Assembly (NCBI GenBank): GCA_036272815.1 | Contig: DATAYA010000145.1 | Span: 1-30,491, forward strand | Source: DATAYA01 sp036272815 | Lineage (GTDB): Bacteria > Pseudomonadota > Alphaproteobacteria > Acetobacterales > Acetobacteraceae | Reading direction: 5' to 3' | DNA length: 30,491 nucleotides | In this document: positions 8,184 through 15,477 of the stretch, piece by piece | Layout: every line of letters begins with the position of its first letter | Numbering within the stretch: the first letter of the stretch is position 1 | The notes under the pieces: model-generated | The model's input: only the letters and a program-made list of their open reading frames with translations | What the model was told of the DNA's origin: nothing | Databases searched by the model: none | Translations under genes and position numbers: made by a program

Positions 8184-8573
8184 ATGAACATCATCCAGAC
8201 CTATGAGGCGGAGCAGATCGCGCGCCTTACCGAAGCGCGCGCGGTGCCCGATTTCGCCGCCGGCGACACGGTTCGCGTGTCGGTCAAGGTCGTCGAGGGC
8301 GAGCGTGCCCGCGTGCAGGCGTTCGAGGGCGTGTGCATCGCGCGCAGCAACAAGGGGCTGAACAGCAACTTCACGGTGCGCAAGATCAGCTACGGCGAGG
8401 GCGTGGAGCGGGTGTTTCCGCTGTATTCGCCGACGATCGCCGAGATTGCCGTGGTGCGGCGCGGGGACGTGCGGCGGGCGAAGCTGTATTATCTGCGCGA
8501 GCGTCGCGGCAAGTCGGCGCGCATCGCGGAACGGGCGCGGACGGTGGGCGGCGAGGCGGCGGCGGCAGAATAA
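8184..8573 (+). CDS. rplS: 50S ribosomal protein L19
   Basis: This 129-residue large-subunit protein sits at the 30S-50S interface. The FAAGDTVRVSVKVVEGERARVQAFEGVCIARSNKG core is followed by the conserved FTVRKISYGEGVERVFPLYSPTI segment and RAKLYYLRERRGKSARI. The C-terminal tail beyond about residue 115 (Ala/Glu-rich) extends past the classical length. ATG 8184 has AGAGGG just upstream. It closes the classical ribosomal set. A double-hairpin repeat begins five bases after its stop. Confidence 0.97.
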   Translation: MNIIQTYEAEQIARLTEARAVPDFAAGDTVRVSVKVVEGERARVQAFEGVCIARSNKGLNSNFTVRKISYGEGVERVFPLYSPTIAEIAVVRRGDVRRAKLYYLRERRGKSARIAERARTVGGEAAAAE

Positions 8574-8578
8574 GGGCA

Positions 8579-8629
8579 GGCCAGGGGCTCTGCCCCCGGA
8601 ACCCGCTCAAGGCGGAGCCTTGAGAATCC
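8579..8629 (+). repeat. Double-hairpin intergenic repeat, copy 1 (after rplS)
   Basis: This 51-base unit is 47/51 identical to the unit at 10729-10779. It holds two adjacent stem-loops. Arm pair one is CCAGGGGC / GCCCCCGG with loop TCT, with one A-C mismatch in this copy. Arm pair two is a perfect CTCAAGGC / GCCTTGAG with loop GGA. Similarity resumes downstream at CCCTTTGGCGG (8659), with about 20 extra bases in between compared with copy 2. It lies in the rplS-leuC gap (134 bases) and resembles REP/BIME-like elements. No T-run follows, so termination is not assured. Confidence 0.8.
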
Positions 8630-8707
8630 ATTCGTTGGGGATTTCCAAACGGCAACTTCCCTTTGGCGGATCTAGGCGGGGGCCAGTTTTACTTCAGGAG
8701 GACGCAA

Positions 8708-10108
8708 ATGCCGCGCACGCTGTTCGACAAGATCTGGGACAGCCACGTCGTCGAGCGGCTGCCGGACGGAACGTGCATCCTCTACATCGACCGCCATCTG
8801 GTCCATGAGGTGACGAGCCCGCAGGCGTTCGAGGGCCTGCGCGCCGCAGGCCGGCGCGTGCGCCGCCCGGACGGCACCATCGCCGTCGTGGACCACAACG
8901 TCGCGACCTCCGACCGCCGCAGCGGCATCAAGGAAGCCGACAGCCGGCTTCAGGTCGAGACGTTGGAGCGCAACGTCGCCGAGTTCGGCGTGCCGTACAT
9001 CCCGTTGCTCGATGCGCGCCAGGGCATCGTGCATATCATCGGGCCGGAACTCGGCATCTCGCTGCCCGGCATGACGATCGTCTGCGGCGACAGCCACACC
9101 TCGACGCATGGCGCGGTGGGCGCGCTGGCGTTCGGCATCGGCACCTCGGAAGTGGAACACGTGCTGGCGACGCAGACGCTGCTGCAGAAGCCGGCGAAGA
9201 ACATGCTGGTGCGTGTCGACGGCACGCTGCCCACTGGCATGAGCGCTAAGGATCTGGTGCTCGCGATCGTGGGCCGGCTCGGGACCGCGGGCGGCACCGG
9301 GCACGTGATCGAGTATGCGGGCGAGGCGATACGCGCGCTCGACATGGCCGGACGGATGACGGTCTGCAACATGTCGATCGAGGCGGGCGCGCGCGCGGGG
9401 TTGATCGCACCGGACGAGAAGACATTCGATCACGTCGCGGCGACGCCGATGGGGCCGAAGGGCGACGCGCTGGCGCGCGCGATCGAACACTGGCGCGCGC
9501 TGCCGTCGGACGCGGATGCCGTGTACGACACGACGATCGTGCTCGATGCGCGCGAGATCGTGCCGATGGTGACCTGGGGGACGAACCCGGAATCGGTGGT
9601 GCCGATCACCGGCCGCGTCCCCGATCCCGACGACGCGCCGGACGAAGCGGCGCGCGTGCAGCGGCGGCGGATGCTCGACTACATGGCGCTGACGCCGGGG
9701 ACGCGGATGACCGACATTCCGGTCGAGGTCGTGTTCATCGGCAGTTGCACCAACGGCCGCATCGAGGATATTCGCGCCGCCGCCGCGATCGCGCGCGGGC
9801 GGCATGTGGCCGATGGCGTGCGGGCGCTGGTGGTGCCGGGCTCGGGACTGGTGAAGCAGCAGGCGGAGGCGGAGGGGCTCGACCGCGTGCTGCTGGAGGC
9901 CGGGTTCGAGTGGCGCGAGGCGGGCTGCTCGATGTGTCTGGGCATGAACCCGGACAAGCTGACCGCGGGGCAGCGCTGCGCCAGCACGTCGAACCGCAAT
10001 TTCGAGGGACGGCAGGGGCCGGGCGGTCGGACGCACCTGCTGTCGCCGGCGATGGCGGCGGCGGCGGCGGTGACGGGGCGGCTCGCCGACGTGCGGGAGC
10101 TGGCGTGA
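8708..10108 (+). CDS. leuC: 3-isopropylmalate dehydratase large subunit
   Basis: This 466-residue aconitase-family subunit, with LeuD, isomerises 2-isopropylmalate to 3-isopropylmalate in leucine synthesis. The [4Fe-4S] cluster ligands are in place: C347 in GSCTNGR, and C407 and C410 in GCSMCLGMNPD. Substrate-loop motifs such as VCGDSHTSTHGAVGALAFGIGTSEVEHVLATQ are also present. Start at ATG 8708 follows AGGAGG (8696-8701) and gives the standard MPRTLFDKIWDSH opening. The stop TGA shares its last base with the leuD ATG (TGATG), so the two subunits are coupled. No leucine-rich leader peptide was seen upstream. Confidence 0.97.
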   Translation: MPRTLFDKIWDSHVVERLPDGTCILYIDRHLVHEVTSPQAFEGLRAAGRRVRRPDGTIAVVDHNVATSDRRSGIKEADSRLQVETLERNVAEFGVPYIPLLDARQGIVHIIGPELGISLPGMTIVCGDSHTSTHGAVGALAFGIGTSEVEHVLATQTLLQKPAKNMLVRVDGTLPTGMSAKDLVLAIVGRLGTAGGTGHVIEYAGEAIRALDMAGRMTVCNMSIEAGARAGLIAPDEKTFDHVAATPMGPKGDALARAIEHWRALPSDADAVYDTTIVLDAREIVPMVTWGTNPESVVPITGRVPDPDDAPDEAARVQRRRMLDYMALTPGTRMTDIPVEVVFIGSCTNGRIEDIRAAAAIARGRHVADGVRALVVPGSGLVKQQAEAEGLDRVLLEAGFEWREAGCSMCLGMNPDKLTAGQRCASTSNRNFEGRQGPGGRTHLLSPAMAAAAAVTGRLADVRELA

Positions 10109-10728
10109 TGGATGCGTTCACGACGCTGACCGGGGTTGCGGCGCCGCTGCCGCTGGCGAATGTCGATACCGACAAGATCATCCCGGCGCGACACCTCAAG
10201 ACGATCAAGCGCACGGGTCTGGGGCAGCATCTGTTCGAGACGCTGCGCTATCACCCGGATGGGCGTGAGCGCGAGGATTTCGTGCTCAACCAGGAACCGT
10301 ACCGCCACGCGGAAATCCTGATCGCGCACGAGAACTTCGGCTGCGGCAGTTCGCGCGAGCACGCGCCCTGGGCGCTGCTGGATTTCGGCGTACGCTGCGT
10401 CATCGCGCCGAGCTTCGCCGACATCTTCCATACGAACACCTTCAAGAACGGGATTCTGCCGGTTCGCCTGCCGCGCGAAGTGTGCGAGGCGCTGATGCAG
10501 GATGCTCGCATGGGCGGCAATGCGCGGATCACGGTCGATCTCGCGCGGCAGGTCGTGGTGCGGCCGAACGGCGAGGAAATCGGCTTCGAGATCGACCCGT
10601 TCCGAAAGCACCTGCTGCTGGAAGGGCTCGACGACATCGGCCAGACGATGCAGCACGCGAGCGCGATCGACCGCTTCGAGAAGCGGGCGCGGCGCGAGCG
10701 GGACTGGATGCCGGGGGTTGCGGTCTGA
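10108..10728 (+). CDS. leuD: 3-isopropylmalate dehydratase small subunit
   Basis: This 206-residue swivel-domain partner of LeuC completes the isopropylmalate isomerase. It contains the NVDTDKIIPARHLKTI opening and the family's ENFGCGSSREHAPWAL signature (about residues 73-88). It also has the FADIFHTNTFKNGILP motif. The start overlaps the leuC stop by one base. A second copy of the double-hairpin repeat begins at the base immediately after its TGA. Confidence 0.96.
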   Translation: MDAFTTLTGVAAPLPLANVDTDKIIPARHLKTIKRTGLGQHLFETLRYHPDGREREDFVLNQEPYRHAEILIAHENFGCGSSREHAPWALLDFGVRCVIAPSFADIFHTNTFKNGILPVRLPREVCEALMQDARMGGNARITVDLARQVVVRPNGEEIGFEIDPFRKHLLLEGLDDIGQTMQHASAIDRFEKRARRERDWMPGVAV

Positions 10729-10779
10729 GGCCAGGGGCTCTGCCCCTGGACCTCGCTCAAGGCGGAGCCTTGAGGATCC
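10729..10779 (+). repeat. Double-hairpin intergenic repeat, copy 2 (after leuD)
   Basis: This is the second copy of the 51-base unit. Both stems are perfect here: CCAGGGGC / GCCCCTGG with loop TCT, and CTCAAGGC / GCCTTGAG with loop GGA. It starts directly after the leuD stop codon and is followed by CCCTTTGACGGGTCC (10789-10803), which is also similar to copy 1. It separates leuD from leuB by 110 bases within an otherwise co-directional leu cluster, so it may adjust read-through or protect the upstream mRNA. Confidence 0.82.
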
Positions 10780-10838
10780 CTTGGTCTGCCCTTTGACGGG
10801 TCCGGGCCGAGTCCGGCCTGTTTGACGAGGAGTGCCTG

Positions 10839-11951
10839 ATGGCGTCGAACAAGAAACTGCTGGTGCTGCCGGGCGACGGGATCGGGCCGGAGGTGATGCG
10901 CGAGGTGCGGCGCGTCATCGACTGGATGGACCGTCGCCGGCATGTCAGCTTCGATATCTCCGAGGACCTCGTGGGCGGCGCCGCGATCGATGCGCGCGGC
11001 ACGCCGATCACGGATGCGACGATGCAGGCGGCCAAGGATGCCGATGCAATCCTGTTCGGCTCGGTGGGCGGCCCGCAATGGGACGCGCTGGGCTTCGACA
11101 AGCGGCCTGAGATTTCCATTCTTCGGTTGCGCGGCGAGCTGGGTCTGTTTGCCAACCTGCGGCCGGCGATCGTCTTCGACGCGCTGCTGGATGCGTCCAC
11201 GCTGAAGCCGGAGGTGGTGCGCGGCCTCGACCTTATGATCGTGCGCGAGAGCACCGGCGGCATCTATTTCGGCAACCCACGCGGCGTCACGGAACTGCCG
11301 GACGGCACCAAGCGGGGCGTCAACACGGAAGTCTACAGCACGCCGGAAATCGAGCGGGTGGCGCGCGTCGCGTTCGAGTTGGCGCGCAAGCGGCAAGGGC
11401 GCATCTGCTCGGTCGAGAAGGCGAACGTGATGGAGAGCGGTCTGCTGTGGCGGCAGACGGTGACGGCGTTGGCGGCGCGCGACTATCCGCAGATGCAGCT
11501 CAGCCACATGTACGCCGACAATTGCGCGATGCAGCTCGTGCGCAACCCCCGCCAGTTCGACGTCGTCGTGACCACCAATCTGTTTGGCGATCTGCTCTCC
11601 GATTTGGCCTCGATGCTGACCGGATCGCTCGGGATGCTGCCGTCGGCGACGCTGGGCGGCCTCGACGAGCACGGGCGGCGGCATGCGCTCTATGAGCCGA
11701 TCCACGGCAGCGCGCCCGACATCGCGGGCCGCGACCTTGCCAACCCGCTCGCGCAGTTGCTGAGCTTCGCGATGCTGCTGCGCTACTCCTTCGACATGGA
11801 GGAGGACGCAGCGCTTCTGGAGGCGGCGGCGCGCGACGTGCTGGGAGAAGGCATCCGCACGCCGGACATCGCGGGGCCGGGTTGCACCAAGGTCGGCACG
11901 ACCGGGATGGGCGACGCGGTGCTGCGGGCGCTGGATCGCCGGGCGGCGTGA
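10839..11951 (+). CDS. leuB: 3-isopropylmalate dehydrogenase
   Basis: This 370-residue NAD-dependent decarboxylating dehydrogenase turns 3-isopropylmalate into the precursor of 2-oxoisocaproate. It shows LLVLPGDGIGPEVMREV at the N-terminus, the substrate-binding LRLRGELGLFANLRPA and ESTGGIYFGNPRG loops, and KANVMESGLLWR. It also has the metal and NAD regions DNCAMQLVRNPRQFDVVVTTNLFGDLLSDL and EPIHGSAPDIAGRDLANP. Start ATG 10839 follows a GAGGAG site. Length is standard. It completes leuC-leuD-leuB; leuA is not in the window. Confidence 0.97.
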   Translation: MASNKKLLVLPGDGIGPEVMREVRRVIDWMDRRRHVSFDISEDLVGGAAIDARGTPITDATMQAAKDADAILFGSVGGPQWDALGFDKRPEISILRLRGELGLFANLRPAIVFDALLDASTLKPEVVRGLDLMIVRESTGGIYFGNPRGVTELPDGTKRGVNTEVYSTPEIERVARVAFELARKRQGRICSVEKANVMESGLLWRQTVTALAARDYPQMQLSHMYADNCAMQLVRNPRQFDVVVTTNLFGDLLSDLASMLTGSLGMLPSATLGGLDEHGRRHALYEPIHGSAPDIAGRDLANPLAQLLSFAMLLRYSFDMEEDAALLEAAARDVLGEGIRTPDIAGPGCTKVGTTGMGDAVLRALDRRAA

Positions 11952-12049
11952 ACGCGAACCTGAACCGCGCGGCCAGGTTCCCGTTGCCACCGTGATTGCC
12001 GCGACTCGACGCGACCAGCGTGGCACTTTCATCTGAACCGGGGGCGCGC

Positions 12050-12811
12050 GTGAGCGGACGGATCGCGCAGCGCATCGAGGAGCGGCCGAACGGGCACGTC
12101 GCGTTTCTCCGCGTGGTGCGACCGGAAAAACTGAACGTGCTGAATGCGGCACTGATGGCCGCACTGCGCGACGCGCTGCGGGTGCTGGCCGAGGATGACG
12201 GCCTGCGTGCCGTCGTGATCGAGGGCGAGGGCACGCGCGCCTGGATCGGAGGCGCCGACATCCGGGAGATGGCGACGCTCGATGCCGTGGGCGCACGGCA
12301 GCTGATTACGCTGCTACATGATACCTGCGATGCGGTGCGGCGCTGCCCGGTGCCGGTTGTCGCCGCGATACGCGGCTGGGCGCTCGGCGGCGGGCTGGAA
12401 CTGGCGGCGTCGTGCGATCTGCGGATCGCGACCGTGGGCGCGCGGTTCGCGATGCCGGAGGTGCGCATCGGCATCCCCTCGGTGATCGAGGCACGGCTGC
12501 TGCCGATGCTGATCGGCTGGGGCCGGGCGCGGCGGCTGCTGCTGACCGGCGAGACCATCGACGCTGCGCGGGCGGAGGCCTGGGGGCTGGTCGAGGAGGT
12601 GGTCGCCGAAGACATGCTGGAGGCGGCGGTCGGACGGGTGCTGGATGCGATCCTGGCCAGTGCGCCGGGGGCGGTGCGGGCGCAGAAGCGGCTGATTGCG
12701 GGGTGGGAGGAACAGAGCGGACCAGCGGCGATCGCGGCGAGTGTTTCAGCATTCGCGGCGAGTTTCGGGGATGGCGAGCCGCAGGCCCGGATGAAGCGGG
12801 CTCTCGGATAG
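12050..12811 (+). CDS. Enoyl-CoA hydratase/isomerase (crotonase) family protein
   Basis: This 253-residue crotonase-fold protein has oxyanion-hole elements (WIGGADIREM and GWALGGGLELA). Both catalytic glutamates of classical enoyl-CoA hydratase are in register, E117 and E137, 20 residues apart. The MPEVRIGIPSVIEARLLPMLIG stretch lacks the usual PGAGGTQ loop, so the acyl-CoA substrate may differ from that of FadB-type enzymes. GTG 12050 was chosen because it begins at the domain. In-frame TTG 11996 and GTG 12020 would add 18 and 10 unconserved residues, and no start has a strong ribosome site. It lies 98 bases after leuB on the same strand, with no evident functional link to leucine synthesis. 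Confidence 0.88.
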   Translation: MSGRIAQRIEERPNGHVAFLRVVRPEKLNVLNAALMAALRDALRVLAEDDGLRAVVIEGEGTRAWIGGADIREMATLDAVGARQLITLLHDTCDAVRRCPVPVVAAIRGWALGGGLELAASCDLRIATVGARFAMPEVRIGIPSVIEARLLPMLIGWGRARRLLLTGETIDAARAEAWGLVEEVVAEDMLEAAVGRVLDAILASAPGAVRAQKRLIAGWEEQSGPAAIAASVSAFAASFGDGEPQARMKRALG

Positions 12812-12920
12812 AGCACCGGTCGCACGACCAATCGCGTCGTCGTGCATTTCGGACACCAATGACAGGCGCGCTGGTCGGGCCACCAACAGACGGCGTGCAA
12901 GCGGCCCCGGCGTTCCCGGA

Positions 12921-13208
12921 TCAGCGCGGGGCGGCGCCCCCGGGCCCGCGAGGTTGAGCCATCATCGGTCCCATGCTCGGCACCGCGTTGCCAAGGCTGA
13001 ACATGCACTGGGCGAAGGCGTTGTTGTATTGCGCCTGGATGGAGTTCTGGGCGTTCGAGGTTCTCATCGCGCCCAGTCCGGCGCCCCCGAATGCGCCGGC
13101 GGCGACGCCGATTCCCGCACCCCGACCACCGCCGATCGCAGCACCCAGGCCAGCGCCCAGCCCCGTTGTACCACGCTGTTTGGCTCCGCATCTGCTCTGA
13201 TCAGTCAA
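12921..13208 (-). pseudogene. Glycine-zipper envelope protein, probably lacking its 5' end
   Basis: The frame holds an alternating Gly/Ala core (GLGAGLGAAIGGGRGAGIGVAAGAFGGAGLGA) typical of glycine-zipper outer-envelope proteins, then a tail of the NSIQAQYNNAFAQCMFSLGN type. From memory, related proteins carry a signal peptide or lipobox and a Cys-containing region before the zipper. Here only about 16 residues precede it, the only start is a TTG at 13208 with no ribosome site, and the frame closes 21 bases further up at a stop. It lies 43 bases after the hydrolase gene on the same strand. It may be a truncated remnant, or a short cytoplasmic or membrane-inserting variant. Confidence 0.5.
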
Positions 13209-13251
13209 ATGCCGCTCGTCGCCAGCAGATCACGGTCGTGAGGCAGACGCG

Positions 13252-15192
13252 TCACCGCGCCGAAATCGCCACCGGCTCGCCGCAACGGATCGCCGCGCGG
13301 CACGCATCGGCGAGGTGATGGAGCAGGATCCGGCGGACCTCCTCGATGGTCGCCGGGGTGGACTGGGTCGAGTGCCCGGAATTTACCACAAGCTCCGATT
13401 CCACGGGCGCGATATGCGCGCTTGAATAGCTCACAACCCCGTCGGTTCGCTGCGTAAGCGGACCGTTGCCGAGTGTTGGAATGATCGAGTTCACCGCGAC
13501 ATCGGGCACTACGGGCACGCTTGCCAGGGCCCGGATGAACGCGCTGCCCGGGGTCATTCCGTAGATGCTTCCGAGCCGGCCGCGGCGCACGTTGAATGCG
13601 GGCTCATCGACATTGTTCGCCAGCAGTTCGCGACCCACCAGCGCAACACCGACGGGGAGAGTTACCAGTCGGCCGACGAGCTGGCTGACTGACAGAGCGG
13701 CGACGTGGCTGCCGCGATGAGGTGTCGCGATGAACACCACCCGCCGCACCTCCGGCAATGGATGGACAAACAGCGCGGCGCGGAGCAGCGCATTCGACGC
13801 GGGGCTCATCCGAAGATCGTCGAGCGGCCGGCGGCTGATCCCATCCCAGAGCCGACCGCCCGGGTCGATCACGAGCATCTTCGCCAGCAGGCCGCCCTGG
13901 CTGTGCCCGATCACCACGGTCTGGCCAAGCGCCGGATCAGAAGCGGCGGTGCCGAGTTTCGCGAAAGTCTCCTCGAGCACGCGCCGAAGCAGCAGGGCCG
14001 AATATGGGATCGGGGCTCCCGTCGCATAGCCGAACAGCCAGAACTCGAAATGGTCATTGATGCGGCGATCGGCCAGGAGATCATTGACCATGTCGGCCCA
14101 GCGGCCGACGCTCGACGCCGTGCCATGCACCAGCACCACCGGGATCCGGCCACGACGGTGCGGCTCCAGGCCAACCAGTTGGCTCGGCCGGTCGGAGAAC
14201 ACGTCGCCGAACAGGAAGCCCCGGAATTCCAGCGCCCAGATGTTGGACTCCTGCAGTGTAAGGGCGAGCGAGGCAGTGAGACGGTATTCGAGCGGAACCG
14301 TGTGGCCGTCGATCGAGATCGTCCGGTCCTCGAAGAACGTATGGACCGAGAGGACGCCGTGCACGACACCGGACGCGATTGCGGCACGCGCATCGGGGAT
14401 GACCATCAACACGGTCGCCGGCACGCGGACCTTTGGCGCCACCTGAAACCCGCGGATGCCGGCCGGCCGCCGGATGCCGGCGGCGATCGGCGCACCGAGT
14501 CCCGGCCGACGGTAGATGTTTTGCAGGCCGCTCACCCGCAGATCGCCGGCGGGGGCGAAATCGGTCAGCTCTGCGTTGCCCCAGCGAAGGCTGCTCTGAT
14601 CGAGAGTAAGGTCGAGGGTTCCGAACGGCAACGCATAGCGACCGGAACGAAGGTCCAGACGGGCGCCGTCGTCGGCGACGAAAGCTGCGGTTAGGCCGCG
14701 TCCATATAGGTCGGCGGCCTGCCGGTCAGTGGGATCGAACGCGTCCGGCAACGGCGCGTCCCGCCCAGGGAACAGGTATGCGAAGGCATAGACCGCGGAC
14801 GCCAGGAACCGGCTGCGGTCACCGCTGCGCCGGCCAAGCAGGTACGATGTCTCGGCGAGCGCAAACAGATCCTGGCGGTCGGCGTGGCCCGCCGCGAGAC
14901 GTGCATGCAGGGCGGCGATCGCCGCGCCGGCATCCCTGTCGAATAGCGCCAGAAGGCCGTGACGGCGCAGCACGTTCCGGGTTTCCTCACTGAGACGGTC
15001 GCTCGTGAGCGCGCTTGCATCCAGCGAACGCTGCATTCTTTGCGGATCGATCCGCACGACGGATACGGGCGACGCACAAGCACTGAGAACGACGAGTGCC
15101 GCGAGCAACGCTGCAACGACAGGCCAGGCGCTGCACGGTCGGCGGTCGCGACCACGGCCGGTCATTCGTCGCAGTATCGCCTCAATCCTCAT
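13252..15192 (-). CDS. Large lipid-anchored alpha/beta hydrolase (lipase/esterase-like)
   Basis: The 646-residue product starts with a basic stretch and hydrophobic segment ending in a lipobox (VVLSAC, Cys39), so it is probably a lipoprotein. The C-terminal half (about 345-625) is an alpha/beta hydrolase with an oxyanion strand (VVLVHGTASS, 353-361) and the nucleophile elbow GHSQG with S431. It also has ATPHRGS (489-495), and plausible acid and base residues D584 and H607. This resembles PGAP1-like or lipase-type enzymes acting on ester bonds. About 300 residues before the catalytic domain match no family I can name. ATG 15192 was chosen because it begins the signal peptide; the longer open frame upstream adds a non-signal sequence. 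Substrate unknown. Confidence 0.8.
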   Translation of the reverse strand: MRIEAILRRMTGRGRDRRPCSAWPVVAALLAALVVLSACASPVSVVRIDPQRMQRSLDASALTSDRLSEETRNVLRRHGLLALFDRDAGAAIAALHARLAAGHADRQDLFALAETSYLLGRRSGDRSRFLASAVYAFAYLFPGRDAPLPDAFDPTDRQAADLYGRGLTAAFVADDGARLDLRSGRYALPFGTLDLTLDQSSLRWGNAELTDFAPAGDLRVSGLQNIYRRPGLGAPIAAGIRRPAGIRGFQVAPKVRVPATVLMVIPDARAAIASGVVHGVLSVHTFFEDRTISIDGHTVPLEYRLTASLALTLQESNIWALEFRGFLFGDVFSDRPSQLVGLEPHRRGRIPVVLVHGTASSVGRWADMVNDLLADRRINDHFEFWLFGYATGAPIPYSALLLRRVLEETFAKLGTAASDPALGQTVVIGHSQGGLLAKMLVIDPGGRLWDGISRRPLDDLRMSPASNALLRAALFVHPLPEVRRVVFIATPHRGSHVAALSVSQLVGRLVTLPVGVALVGRELLANNVDEPAFNVRRGRLGSIYGMTPGSAFIRALASVPVVPDVAVNSIIPTLGNGPLTQRTDGVVSYSSAHIAPVESELVVNSGHSTQSTPATIEEVRRILLHHLADACRAAIRCGEPVAISAR

Positions 15193-15477
15193 ATTTCGAG
15201 GTCGTTTCCAATGGGTGTCGTCAAAGCCTGCGGAGCCTGAAATGCCACCGGTCTCCAACAAAACGGCCCTGCCGGTAACCATAAGTTCCGGGGAGGCTCG
15301 CCGACAAGCGGACGCGCGCTCGTTGGGCAGCGGCGCCGCCAGCGTGGATGGTGTGGGGAAGCGTCTCGGACTGGTGGTCAGGCCAACGATCGGATCACAC
15401 GCGCCCGTCGTCATGCGCCCATAATCGTCGAAGAGAATGAGGAGCCGTCCGTGTCATCCGGCCCGCTCCGCCTGGCC
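15193..15477. other. Intergenic region upstream of the hydrolase gene
   Basis: This 285-base stretch lies between the molybdenum-subunit stop and the hydrolase start, both on the minus strand. It presumably holds the hydrolase promoter. I see no gene, strong hairpin, repeat or clear promoter in it. Confidence 0.4.

Noticed and set aside
8630..8707. Leucine-rich leader peptide or attenuator for leuC
   Set aside because: No short ORF with clustered Leu codons and no terminator/antiterminator pair could be seen.
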